64,000 nucleotides of DNA from Psychromonas sp. Urea-02u-13 (GCF_002835995.1 NZ_PJBZ01000041.1:85927-149926), one strand, 5' to 3'. Numbered from the stretch's first letter, positions 19,621 to 28,222 are shown. The notes: generated by a model from the letters alone, not told the origin. Numbers and translations are program-made.

Positions 19621-20487
19621 CTACCACAATTTACAAATATCAATCAGCCCGCCTTCATTTTCATCATTACGGGCACTGGAATAACGCCAATAAGTCGCTT
19701 GATCAACATATCCACGCTTAACCGGATTTTGATGAATATAATCTATCTTTTGTCGCATCATCTCCTCAGATTGGATAATTTCAGGATGTACCCCCTCCTG
19801 CCAAAATTGATAAGCGCAATCACCTTTTATGCGCTTTTTTATAAAAAGCTAACTGATCTAAAATCGTTTTTACATGATGTGTTGTTAAACATGCAATTAA
19901 CTGTTTCGCGGTACATACCCATGTTACTTCAAGATGCTTTGTCAGGCACAAGCTCGATAACCAGAGCAAGGCACAACATGAGGTAACCTATCGAACGTTA
20001 ACTACGTGAACCTTCTAACGGTAGGATTAAAAAAAAGACTTTAATCCATTATTGTTATTCACTTTTCAATTGTTGTAACGCAGGGCTGCCATGGTTGAAT
20101 AATAAGCGAGCTTGCGCCCCGTAGGGCAAGGTAACTTGCGCCAATCTACGTCGTTATAAAATTTCGACTTAGAATGACTAGGCTTCAATTTTATGCCTAG
20201 TATATCAGCACCATTTTCCTTGCTGACTTTGCATATTGAAGTAGCATGGGTATCTAATTTTAATCGTGCTAAGTCTTTTCCTAATTGATCACTTTGAGCA
20301 ACAAGATGGAGATGATTTTCAAGAATAACGTAAGCATGGACGTTTAATCCCTCTGCCATGAGAAAGCGTAACGAATTTAAAATAATATCAACCGTCTGTG
20401 GACGTGTAAAAACAGGTATCCAATGCAATACCGTTAATGTGAAAAAATGAGGTGCATCTTGTTGTATTATTTTATATCGGCTTCTTC
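19621..20487 (-). pseudogene. REP-associated tyrosine transposase, dead copy interrupted by a MITE
   Basis: Nearly identical to the intact copy at 22682-23212 over its two ends. The part for residues 1-80 (20254-20487) has lost the start codon: homology stops at 20487. The C-terminal part (19621-19914) has one extra T in a T-run near 19827 compared with the intact copy. Between them sits a 339 bp MITE. The HUH motif (NHLHL) survives in the right-hand fragment, but no functional protein can be made. Downstream it keeps the same non-coding tail with a REP palindrome as the intact copy. Confidence 0.85.
19915..20253. mobile_element. 339 bp MITE-like element, copy B, inside the transposase pseudogene
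   Basis: Ends are ATACCCATGTTACTTCAA and TTGAAGTAGCATGGGTAT, a 17/18 inverted repeat. Comparison with the intact transposase defines the insertion point next to GCGGTA. Reverse-complemented, its interior lines up block by block with the element at 7662-7986, so both belong to one family of about 330 bp with diverged sequence. No ORF of its own. Confidence 0.75.
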
Positions 20488-20620
20488 TATAAAGGACGGG
20501 CTCCGCTTTTCCCCAAAATCATGTAGCGAACGACACTCATGGGGATAGAAAAGCTTGCCACCTAGTGACAAACACTAAGCTTTAAGGGAAAATGTAATAA
20601 ATGAAACAGAGGCAGCGTAA

Positions 20621-21682
20621 ATGGTCAATCAGCTAACAGAAAATAGCGAATTGTTACTTAACAATATCAGGCAACTATTAATTCAAGGTCGCAAGCAGGT
20701 TGCACAGGTGGTGAACAGCGCCATGGTGCAAACCTATTGGGAAATTGGTCGTGTAATTGTTGAAGATGAACAACAGGGGAAAACACGCGCAGAATATGGA
20801 AAATCGCTATTAAAAAACTTATCAAACTCATTAACGCAAGAGTTTGGTAAAGGCTTCGATAGTTCAAATCTACGTAATATGCGTCTGTTTTATCTGGCCT
20901 TTCCAATTCGTGACGCAGTGCGTCACACTTTGTCGTGGACCCATTATCGCACCCTTATCCGCATTGAAACTGAACAGAGTCGCCAATGGTACATGAACGA
21001 GGCGATCGAGCAAGCATGGTCTGTCCGTGCATTAGAGCGCCAAATTGGCACGCTTTATTACGAGCGATTACTGGCCACGCAAGCCAAGAAAGGCGATATT
21101 AGTACGGTATTGAATGAGGCCGAGCAGAAAACCAGTGAGCTTGCCCTGTCTGCCAAAGATTACCTACGTGACCCCTATATTTTTGATTTCTTGGGGCTAT
21201 CCAGTGATGGTTTACAAGAGAGTAAGTTAGAGCAAGCCTTGATTGATAACTTGCAAAAATTCTTACTTGAACTGGGTAAAGGGTTTGCCTTTGTCGACCG
21301 CCAACAACGCATCAGCACCGATGATGGCGACTATTACATCGACTTGGTCTTCTACAACTTTCACCTTAAATGTTTCCTGCTCATTGATCTTAAAATGCAT
21401 AAACTCAGCCACCAAGATGTCGGGCAAATGGATATGTATGTACGCATGTACGAAGAAAAAAAACGCAGAGCCGATGACAACCCCACTATCGGCTTAATTT
21501 TGTGCACTGAAAATAATCACACAGTGGCTAAATACTCCGTGCTCAATGACAGTGCACAATTGTTTGCCTCAAAATACATGACCGAGTTACCTAGCGAAGA
21601 AGAGTTAAGCCTGCAACTAGAAAAAGAGCGTCAGCACCTATTAGCATTGGCAGCGGAAAAAGCAGGAGATCAATCATGTTAG
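20621..21682 (+). CDS. DUF1016/YhcG-family PD-(D/E)xK nuclease
   Basis: 353 residues. The N-terminal DUF1016_N helical domain (about 1-165) includes YWEIGRVIVEDEQQGKTRAEYG and FSSSNLRNMR-like FDSSNLRNMRLFY. The C-terminal domain (about 190-340) has the PD-(D/E)xK core: DYYIDLVFYN, then FLLIDLK, then GQMDMYV. E. coli YhcG is the type member; family members occur in restriction-modification and defence regions, and the role is thought to be DNA cleavage. GAGG lies 9 bases before the start, and a stem-loop (20550-20582) precedes it. It overlaps the next gene by 7 bases. It sits between two transposase copies. Confidence 0.88.
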   Translation: MVNQLTENSELLLNNIRQLLIQGRKQVAQVVNSAMVQTYWEIGRVIVEDEQQGKTRAEYGKSLLKNLSNSLTQEFGKGFDSSNLRNMRLFYLAFPIRDAVRHTLSWTHYRTLIRIETEQSRQWYMNEAIEQAWSVRALERQIGTLYYERLLATQAKKGDISTVLNEAEQKTSELALSAKDYLRDPYIFDFLGLSSDGLQESKLEQALIDNLQKFLLELGKGFAFVDRQQRISTDDGDYYIDLVFYNFHLKCFLLIDLKMHKLSHQDVGQMDMYVRMYEEKKRRADDNPTIGLILCTENNHTVAKYSVLNDSAQLFASKYMTELPSEEELSLQLEKERQHLLALAAEKAGDQSC

Positions 21683-22392
21683 TCTTTAACTGCACCAAAG
21701 CAGCCGCTGATTTTTTTACCGTGACACGTAAAGGCGAGAAAATTTCTTGCCTTGAGCCAGCCCCCCATAAAACCATTGCCGAATCAGTCGCTACGCCTGT
21801 ATTTCCTAATGATGTCGAAGCGCAAGAAAACGGCAGTTTTCAATGGCAATGGGTGGTGCATTGCGTTTCCATTAAGCGTAAAAAATACTTAATGGTGATG
21901 GATGTACACAGTCGATTCTGCATTACTTTGCTCGCAGGTAAAAAAGGCGACCAATATGCATTCCTTAATGCCTTTGAGTCTATTTTAAAATCGACCTTTC
22001 ATTGCCTTGCTCATGAAAATGGCATCGATGAAGCTGAAATCGAAATCTGTCTTGATAGCTATGACAGCAAAGTGAATACCTGCGCCTTTCATGCGCGAAG
22101 TGATCGTAGCGTGCAAGGGCATCTCAACGATGTGCATTGGCATCTTGAACGTCACTGTTATGAAGATGGCATGTTACTTGACGAGTTAGACTTGTTGAAC
22201 TTTAACCTTTTTACCGGTCAAATCCCGCGTAACGCCAAAAACCGCAAAGCGCTCTTTTTCCCTTATCGAGAATTTATGCGTTTTTGGCAGGCACAAATAC
22301 AAGGTGACAATAGCGCAGTGCATAACTCCGTGCATGTCATTGAAAATGAAAAGTTAAGCAATATTGTTGTATTGAGCGACTATCGAAAATGA
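21676..22392 (+). CDS. Uncharacterised protein overlapping the DUF1016 nuclease gene (DUF6933-like?)
   Basis: 238 residues, soluble, no signal peptide. The start MLVFNCTKAAADFFTV and the segment KRKKYLMVMDVHSRFCITL recall the DUF6933 pattern (CTK near the N-terminus, then a KYLLVVD-like strand), but I am unsure of the family. A DDxxWHL-like stretch, LNDVHWHLERHCYEDG, lies near residue 160. The 7-base overlap with the nuclease gene implies translational coupling and a joint role. Base composition is somewhat richer in GC than in neighbouring genes, in keeping with transfer. No catalytic motif is visible. Confidence 0.65.
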   Translation: MLVFNCTKAAADFFTVTRKGEKISCLEPAPHKTIAESVATPVFPNDVEAQENGSFQWQWVVHCVSIKRKKYLMVMDVHSRFCITLLAGKKGDQYAFLNAFESILKSTFHCLAHENGIDEAEIEICLDSYDSKVNTCAFHARSDRSVQGHLNDVHWHLERHCYEDGMLLDELDLLNFNLFTGQIPRNAKNRKALFFPYREFMRFWQAQIQGDNSAVHNSVHVIENEKLSNIVVLSDYRK

Positions 22393-22439
22393 ATGAGAGT
22401 CTAAGATGCCCGCATATTCAAACATTAACAGTGCTAAAC

Positions 22440-22681
22440 CAACCATTTAAATTTAATAAACGAGAAGTTCCCCTTACTCCGCGTGGGAACTCAGGCTGAC
22501 TATGTTGATCTCTAGCACTACTTTGACTTTGATTATGCAATCTCTCGTTCCTACGTTCTGCGTGGTAATGCATAACTACCACAAGTAACTAGCACAAATA
22601 ATTACCACAATTTACAAATATCTCTCGTTCCCACGCTCTGCGTGGTAATGCATAACCACCACAAGTAACTAGCACAAATAA
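22440..22681. repeat. REP-like palindromes and direct repeats downstream of the intact transposase
   Basis: Two direct copies of a segment of about 75 bases (from 22541 and from 22622) each contain a CGTTCC(C/T)ACG-TTCTGCGTGG-type palindrome followed by TAATGCATAA and CACAAGTAACTAGCACAAATAA. A third copy is at 19558-19620, in the same position behind the dead transposase. A further palindrome (CCCCTTACTCCGCGTGGG) lies near 22470. Nothing here codes for protein. Confidence 0.8.
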
Positions 22682-23212
22682 CTACCACAATTTACAAATA
22701 TCAATCAGCCCGACTTCATTTTCATAATTACGGGCACTGGAATAACGCCAATGAGTCGCTTGATCAACATATCCACGCTTAACCGGATTTTGATGAATAT
22801 AATCTATCTTTTGTCGCATCATATCGTCAGATAGGATCATTTCAGGATGTACACCCTCCTGCCAGAATTGATAAGCGCAATCACCTTTATGCGCTTTTTT
22901 ATAAAAAGCCAACTGATCTAAAATCGTTTTTACATGATGTGTTGTTAAATATGCAATTAACTGTTTCGCGGTATACGATTTTAATCGTGCTAAGTCTTTT
23001 CCTAATTGATCACTTTGAACAACAAGATGGAGATGATTTTCAAGAATAACGTAAGCATGAACGTTTAATCCCTCTGCCATGAGAAAACGTAACGAATTTA
23101 AAATAATATCAACCGTCTGTGGACGTGTAAAAACAGGTATCCAATGCAATACGGTTAATGTGACAAAATGAGGAGCATCTTGTTGTATTATTTTATATCG
23201 GCTTCTTCCCAT
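22682..23212 (-). CDS. REP-associated tyrosine transposase (RAYT, Y1_Tnp family)
   Basis: 176 residues, intact. The single-strand transposase signature is complete: the HUH motif His60-Leu61-His62 in LENHLHLVVQ and the catalytic Tyr80 in LKSYTAKQLIAYL. The C-terminal Y.HxNPVKRGYV and WRYSSARNY segments are typical of RAYTs. Such domesticated IS200/IS605-like enzymes bind and cut REP palindromes. REP-like repeats flank it on both sides, and a 103 bp REP array begins 9 bases upstream of its start. A damaged copy lies 3 kb away in the same orientation. Confidence 0.92.
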   Translation of the reverse strand: MGRSRYKIIQQDAPHFVTLTVLHWIPVFTRPQTVDIILNSLRFLMAEGLNVHAYVILENHLHLVVQSDQLGKDLARLKSYTAKQLIAYLTTHHVKTILDQLAFYKKAHKGDCAYQFWQEGVHPEMILSDDMMRQKIDYIHQNPVKRGYVDQATHWRYSSARNYENEVGLIDICKLW

Positions 23213-23220
23213 GGTGACTC

Positions 23221-23680
23221 CTTATGCATTACCACGCAGAGCGTGGGAACGAGTTGACGAGTTAAATAGAGATTACGCTTAGTCCCCATGCTCCGCGTGG
23301 GGATTCAGACTGACTGAGTTGATTTCTAGCACTACTTTGCTTATGCATTACCACGCGGAGCGTGGGAACGAGTTATCCGCCTAGTCCCCATGCTCCGCGT
23401 GGGGATTCAGACTGACTGAGTTGATTTCTAGCACTACTTTGCTTATGCATTACCACGCGGAGCGTGGGAACGAGTTATCCCGCCTAGTCCCCATGCTCCG
23501 CGTGGGGATTCAGACTGACTGAGTTGATTTCTAGCACTACTTTGGTTATGCATTACCACGCGGAGCGTGGGAACGAGTTATCCCGCCTAGTCCCCATGCT
23601 CCGCGTGGGGATTCAGACTGACTGAGTTGATTTCTAGCACTACTTTGCTTATGTATTACCACGCGGAGCGTGGGAACGAT
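23221..23680. repeat. 103 bp tandem REP array
   Basis: Units begin at 23221, 23341, 23443, 23546 and 23649; the first is 120 bp, the next three are 102-103 bp and nearly identical, and the last is partial. Each unit carries two different palindromes: CCACGC-GGA-GCGTGG and CCCCATGC-TCC-GCGTGGGG, joined by TCAGACTGACTGAGTTGATT and CTAGCACTACTTTG spacers. It is non-coding and lies between the intact transposase and the SDR gene. Confidence 0.92.
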
Positions 23681-23702
23681 TTAAACACGCTAGTTGTTAA
23701 CG

Positions 23703-24467
23703 TTATTTTTGAATTTGATAGGCCAATTTTCGACTCATAAAACGAGGTAATAGTTTCACCGCAATGACCGCGACTTTATTCATCAACCCCGGTATCACGA
23801 TTGCTTTTCCTCTGTTTTTTAACGCATGCTTTACCACCACATCTTTATCCATCACACGTAATTTAAAAACCAATGAATCAGACATACCAGCCACATCTGC
23901 AAACTCTGTTTTAGTAGCACCAGGGCATAACGCACTCACCGCGACTTGTCCTTTTAATTCTTCATGTAATGCCTCAGAAAAAGAAAGCACAAAGGCCTTA
24001 CTGGCATAATATAAGGCTAGATGAGGCCCAGCTTGAAAGGCAGCAGTGGAAGCAACATTAATAATAAAACTGTATTTTTCTCTTTTTAAATGAGTGATTA
24101 AAGTATGTGTTAACAGGGTTAGTGCAATTATATTCACCTGAAGCATCTGCTGTTGACGAACAATAGGCAATTCAGAAAACGCCCCTCGTGCGCCAAACCC
24201 TGCATTATTAATCAGACCGACTAAGCGTATATTTTGTGCTTCGATGAAAGTTTGAATAGTCTCTACTGCTGTGCTTTCATTGAGATCTTCGCTGAGTACT
24301 AACACAGTTAACTGAGGGTACTTTTCAGTTAACTTTTTTGCTAATAACGCTAATTTTTCTGAGCGTCTGGCCACCAGCAATAAATTATAATCCTGTGCGG
24401 CTAACTGCCATGCAAATTCTTCACCTAGCCCTGAACTCGCGCCAGTAATTAATACCGTATTTTTCAT
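23703..24467 (-). CDS. Short-chain dehydrogenase/reductase
   Basis: 254 residues from the ATG at 24467; the frame continues to a TTG at 24491, but the ATG is closest to the usual SDR start. The NAD(P)-binding motif is VLITGASSGLGEEFA, NNAGFGARG is present (about residues 83-91), and the catalytic YYASK (Tyr about 155, Lys about 159) follows a Ser in VASTAA. Substrate unknown. The final codons lie in the 28 bp repeat that marks the right edge of the mobile island, and no full terminator hairpin follows, as if the original one had been separated by the insertion. Confidence 0.88.
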   Translation of the reverse strand: MKNTVLITGASSGLGEEFAWQLAAQDYNLLLVARRSEKLALLAKKLTEKYPQLTVLVLSEDLNESTAVETIQTFIEAQNIRLVGLINNAGFGARGAFSELPIVRQQQMLQVNIIALTLLTHTLITHLKREKYSFIINVASTAAFQAGPHLALYYASKAFVLSFSEALHEELKGQVAVSALCPGATKTEFADVAGMSDSLVFKLRVMDKDVVVKHALKNRGKAIVIPGLMNKVAVIAVKLLPRFMSRKLAYQIQK

Positions 24468-24512
24468 AGTGGTTTCTCTATTGAGGCTCAATTTTATGTT
24501 CTATTTGATATT

Positions 24513-25598
24513 CTATTCTAGTAGGTTTAATTGCACCGATTGATGCTCATCCAACCTAGGGGCCAGCCCCACTGAAATCCCTAATAAACGAATCGGCTTA
24601 TCGGACGACTTATGCAAAAGGTGATGTAATAAGGTACTAAACAATGATAAAGACAATTCACTAGACTGTCGCTCTGCGTTTTTAATATTAAAATCAGAAA
24701 ACTTTATTTTAACGCCAATTTTAGTGATCATCTTTTCATCTAATACTTTGTCTAAACGCCGAGTTAATTCCTCAAATAACGGCACTAAGCGTTCGCTGCA
24801 TTGCTCTTCACCTAAGATGTCATAACTAAACGTATGCTCTACTGCGAGGGATTTACGCTCTCGGTAAGGCTCTATCGCTCGGCTATCGATACCACGACTG
24901 TAATTTAATAGTGCACCGCCTAATTTACCAAATTCACTGAGTAGTTTTTCAGCGGAGTATTGCTGTACATCAGCACAGGTCACTAAGCCCTTTTCAGCTA
25001 AGTTTTTCTGCGCAACTTTACCCACGCCGGGAATTTTTTTAAGGGGAAGTGTTTTAATGAAAATAGGAATTTGATCTGGGGTTATCACGCAGATGCCATT
25101 GGGTTTGTTTTCATCGGAGGCTATTTTAGCTAAAAACTTTACCGAGGCGACACCCGCAGAGGCGGTTAAATTTAACTCTTCAAAAATAGCCCGACGAATA
25201 TCTTCAGCGATATAAGTCGCCGAGCCTTGGCATAATTTACAATCGGTTACATCTAAAAAGGCTTCATCTAATGACAATGGCTCAACCAAATCAGTATAAC
25301 GATAATAGATCGCTTTAATCTGTTTTGAGACGTCAATATACACTTGCATGCGACCGGGGATAATCAGCAATTCAGGACAAAGCTGTTTTGCTTTGTAACT
25401 TGGCATTGCAGAATGCACACCAAAACTACGCGCGAGATAATTACAGGTAGACAATACACTACGCCGATCCACTTTACCGCCGATAGCTAACGGGATATCT
25501 CGATATTCAGGATTATCACGCATCTCAACCGCGGCGTAAAAGCAGTCCATATCAATATGGATGATCTTACGTTGTGGAAAAGTATTTGTTGCAGACAT
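24513..25598 (-). CDS. dinB: DNA polymerase IV (Y-family)
   Basis: 361 residues. The Y-family polymerase motifs are all present: HIDMDCFYAAVE (metal Asp near residue 16), the YRYTDLVEPLSLDEAFLDVT segment with catalytic SLDEA (about 107-111), and helix-hairpin-helix KKIPGVGKVAQKNL (about 186-199). The C-terminal little-finger domain follows; the extreme C-terminus ends QLNLLE, without an obvious QLxLF clamp motif, though QLNLLE may be its variant. It performs error-prone bypass synthesis under the SOS response. A LexA box lies just upstream. Confidence 0.96.
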   Translation of the reverse strand: MSATNTFPQRKIIHIDMDCFYAAVEMRDNPEYRDIPLAIGGKVDRRSVLSTCNYLARSFGVHSAMPSYKAKQLCPELLIIPGRMQVYIDVSKQIKAIYYRYTDLVEPLSLDEAFLDVTDCKLCQGSATYIAEDIRRAIFEELNLTASAGVASVKFLAKIASDENKPNGICVITPDQIPIFIKTLPLKKIPGVGKVAQKNLAEKGLVTCADVQQYSAEKLLSEFGKLGGALLNYSRGIDSRAIEPYRERKSLAVEHTFSYDILGEEQCSERLVPLFEELTRRLDKVLDEKMITKIGVKIKFSDFNIKNAERQSSELSLSLFSTLLHHLLHKSSDKPIRLLGISVGLAPRLDEHQSVQLNLLE

Positions 25599-25606
25599 AA
25601 TAAAAC

Positions 25607-25622
25607 CTGTTTATAAAGACAG
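25607..25622. promoter_or_regulatory. LexA (SOS) box of dinB
   Basis: CTGT-TTATAAAG-ACAG is a perfect match to CTGT-N8-ACAG with an AT-rich centre. It starts 8 bases upstream of the dinB start codon and could also affect the divergent gene at 25751. Confidence 0.85.
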
Positions 25623-25750
25623 TGTTATTGTCGGTTATTTATGAAAAATTGCAATCATTAAATATCTATCTCTGCTAAGTTCATACAATGTGTGACGAAG
25701 ATTATGCAATCGCGTACAATAGCGATTCTTTCACCAAACTGAGAAATAAA

Positions 25751-26107
25751 ATGGACAATAAACAACAATTAAACACATTTTTAACTACTGTAAAACCCAC
25801 TCAAACATTTTGGGCATTACAAGACAAAAAAAGTGAAGATTGGGTTGTGCTCGACTCATTACAGTTTGAAGAAACCGACGTCATGCCGTTATGGTCTAGC
25901 GAAGCACTTGCTCAAGCACATTGCATCGAAGAATGGGCAGAGTATGTTCCTACTGCTATAACACTGGCTGATTGGTTTGAATTTTGGGTTGATGATCTTC
26001 TTGAAGATAATGTCGTTATTGGCATTAACTGGGGTGATGAATCTGGCGATGCAGAAGTTGACCTTGCAGAGCTTACTCAATCATTAACTGAAATTGAAGC
26101 ACTTTAA
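25751..26107 (+). CDS. DUF2750 protein
   Basis: 118 residues from the ATG at 25751, with GAG about 8 bases upstream; the frame extends back to 25688 but that part reads through the probable promoter region. The FWALQDK....WVVLDS strand, PLWSSEALAQAH and ADWFEFWVDDLLEDNVVIGINW segments match DUF2750, a small acidic family of unknown function. Its stop codon overlaps that of the convergent HDOD gene by two bases. Divergent from dinB. Confidence 0.82.
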   Translation: MDNKQQLNTFLTTVKPTQTFWALQDKKSEDWVVLDSLQFEETDVMPLWSSEALAQAHCIEEWAEYVPTAITLADWFEFWVDDLLEDNVVIGINWGDESGDAEVDLAELTQSLTEIEAL

Positions 26108-27558
26108 CGGTGTGAAACAAGACTGAGGCACATATTAAGGTGCTCAGTTAAAAAGCAAAACTGAGAAAAGTCATCATTATCAAATTTCTCAGTTTTCTTA
26201 AATATTTGCCCGCTGATCAAACCCACCATTTTGCCATCAATCTTAACCGGCACAAAACAGATTATCCCCTGCGCAATTAACTTGGTTAATTCCGGCGTCA
26301 TATAATTAACCCATTTATGATGACTGCAATCATTAACGTAAATCGCATTATCCATATCAATCACGTGGCTCACTAAATTACTACTGCCTTTGATAGTAAT
26401 CGCGCTATGAAACGTCTCAGTATGCCCCACCTCATTATATGACGTACGCGCTTCAATTTGACTCGCATTTGCGGGAATCATCCAAAAAGTACAACGATTA
26501 AAACCTAAAATAATGGCACTTTGTTGCAAAGTGAAGGTTAAAAACTCATTAACATTTTGACTGCTTTTACATAATTTAGACAGCTGTTTTAATGTCGCTA
26601 ATAACGCTTTTTCTTTGCTTACCTCTGCCATAAATGAATTGTTAGTAGCGTGGTTAAAATCATCCCCTTTAGGTAATACTTTTATATGATGCTCAAGCAC
26701 TGACGCGCCATAAGAGCTCAGTAACTCAATGGCTAATTCACGGGTTTGATTGATTCTTTCTTTTAAGAAATGCACTTCAATTTTCATAATCACACTAATG
26801 CGCTTTAAGATATTATCAAATTCAATTTTATTATCCGGAGGGCAAGAGATAGCGCCACTTAATTGGTTCGCTAAACTGATGGTTTGCATTTCGATAGTGC
26901 GGCTATCGGGTTGATCCAACGCTTTTATCAGTAAATCCCCTAAATTCCATGTTTTTGCAAGACCAATGCTTAAACCTGAGAACTTAATACCCAAAGATTG
27001 CTCGCACTTTTTATTGAATTTTTTAGGCACTAGATTGACATCTTTAATGAGTGTATTGGCAATGTCACTGGGGGTACTCCAAAATGATGTTTCACCAATA
27101 TGATATAACATAGCGGCTAAATAGACCTCTTCCTGCGTATCATCACTATGATCAGGTACCATCATCTTAGCTAATAGGCCGGCATAAAAGGCATTCGCCA
27201 TTAACATGGTTAAACGATGATGTATCTCAGGCGCCAGGTTTTTACTGTCTAATAACCCTTCTAGGATTTTGGAGGTAAGGCAAATATTTTTAACCGCGCG
27301 AATACCCAACACAATAGCAGCACGCGATACGGTGGTGACTTTAGAAACAGCGGCATGTTGTGAGTTATTTGAGACTCTTAATAAACAAGAAGAAAGCCCT
27401 TGGTCGTGTAAAATCGCTTTACTGAGATAAGGAATAGAAGAGGTATCGTCATTTGAATATTTATCCAACATGGCCGCCACTGAAGTAATAGCAGGTAGCT
27501 CTTTTTGCGCGAGTATCCGAACCCACTGTTGTTCGCTCCTTTTTATCTTATCAACCAT
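26104..27558 (-). CDS. HDOD-domain signalling protein with GAF-like C-terminus
   Basis: 484 residues. The HDOD domain (about 20-220) contains LSKAILHDQGLSSCLLRVSN and AVKNICLTSKILEGL, but the catalytic HD residues are replaced as usual (YHIGETSFW). The C-terminal part (about 320-480) looks like a GAF domain: FLTFTLQQSAIILGFNRCTFWMIP through ICFVPVKIDGKMVGLISGQI. HDOD proteins act as non-catalytic hubs in stress and second-messenger signalling. It has no neighbour in the same direction; its role is unknown. Confidence 0.82.
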   Translation of the reverse strand: MVDKIKRSEQQWVRILAQKELPAITSVAAMLDKYSNDDTSSIPYLSKAILHDQGLSSCLLRVSNNSQHAAVSKVTTVSRAAIVLGIRAVKNICLTSKILEGLLDSKNLAPEIHHRLTMLMANAFYAGLLAKMMVPDHSDDTQEEVYLAAMLYHIGETSFWSTPSDIANTLIKDVNLVPKKFNKKCEQSLGIKFSGLSIGLAKTWNLGDLLIKALDQPDSRTIEMQTISLANQLSGAISCPPDNKIEFDNILKRISVIMKIEVHFLKERINQTRELAIELLSSYGASVLEHHIKVLPKGDDFNHATNNSFMAEVSKEKALLATLKQLSKLCKSSQNVNEFLTFTLQQSAIILGFNRCTFWMIPANASQIEARTSYNEVGHTETFHSAITIKGSSNLVSHVIDMDNAIYVNDCSHHKWVNYMTPELTKLIAQGIICFVPVKIDGKMVGLISGQIFKKTEKFDNDDFSQFCFLTEHLNMCLSLVSHR

Positions 27559-27700
27559 TTTGACCTCTGCTTAATTGCCCATTAAAGCGTAATACCAGAC
27601 TGTTGTATTCGTCAAACAACGAAAAATCAAACTTTGATATTTTGCTTAATGACCCTAGTGTCGTTAGAATATTGCCACTTTTACTTTTATAAGAATTAAC

Positions 27701-28222
27701 ATGTCAGAAAATAGCGTGAGCATCGGCCTAAGCAACCCTAAAAGCCCCACTAATGTAGGCGCAGTCATGCGTGCTGCCGGCTGCTATGGGGTGGATAATG
27801 TTATTTATACCGGGACACGTTATGATCGCGCAGTAAAACTGAATACCGATACCAAGCAAGCGCTGAGTAAAATACCTTTAAAGCAGCAAGCACACTTACT
27901 GGACGATAAGGCGCATGATGTCAAAGTCATTTGTGTCGATTTAGTTGAGGGTGCGATTCCCCTGCCTAATTTTCAGCACCCAGAGAAAGCGATTTATCTC
28001 TTTGGCCCTGAAGATGGGACTTTAAGTCAGCAGTTAATCAATCAAGCGGACGCCGTTGTTTATATTCCTACAACGGGTTGCATGAACTTAGCAGCCACAG
28101 TGAATGTATTACTTTATGATCGATTAGCTAAATCGGATAAATTTGTTACCGATAATGATTTAATCAAACAGAGTCGTGATAATAATAATCGTGTCAAAGT
28201 AAAAAATAACGCATCAAGTTAG
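27701..28222 (+). CDS. TrmH/SpoU-family RNA methyltransferase
   Basis: 173 residues with the trefoil-knot SPOUT methyltransferase motifs: motif 1 NPKSPTNVGAVMRAAGCYG (about 9-27), motif 2 LFGPEDGTLS (about 104-113) and motif 3 TTGCMNLAATVNVLLYDR (about 127-144), where the usual SLNxS is MNLAAT. It methylates rRNA or tRNA with S-adenosylmethionine; the target nucleotide is unknown. Its upstream neighbour is divergent, so it is transcribed alone. Confidence 0.85.
   Translation: MSENSVSIGLSNPKSPTNVGAVMRAAGCYGVDNVIYTGTRYDRAVKLNTDTKQALSKIPLKQQAHLLDDKAHDVKVICVDLVEGAIPLPNFQHPEKAIYLFGPEDGTLSQQLINQADAVVYIPTTGCMNLAATVNVLLYDRLAKSDKFVTDNDLIKQSRDNNNRVKVKNNASS

Larger units (their letters stand above)
19530..23716. 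mobile_element. RAYT/REP island with direct-repeat borders
   Basis: A block of about 4.2 kb bounded by a 28 bp direct repeat (19530-19557 and 23689-23716, 25 identical). The left copy is half of the MarC terminator; the right copy contains the end of the SDR gene. Inside are two copies of a REP-associated tyrosine transposase, a DUF1016 nuclease gene with an overlapping partner, repeated REP-like palindromes (CCACGC-GGA-GCGTGG) and a tandem REP array. The simplest reading is insertion between two originally convergent genes, marC and the SDR gene, that shared one terminator. Confidence 0.6.

Noticed and set aside
19699..19986. A plus-strand 95-residue gene at 19699-19986
   Set aside because: It is the antisense of the transposase pseudogene with no family resemblance.
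20066..20428. A 120-residue gene on the minus strand at 20066-20428
   Set aside because: The frame fuses the first part of the transposase to MITE sequence and lacks the original start; it is part of the pseudogene.
23221..23680. CRISPR array
   Set aside because: The repeat is a 103 bp tandem unit with palindromes and no variable spacers; it is a REP array.
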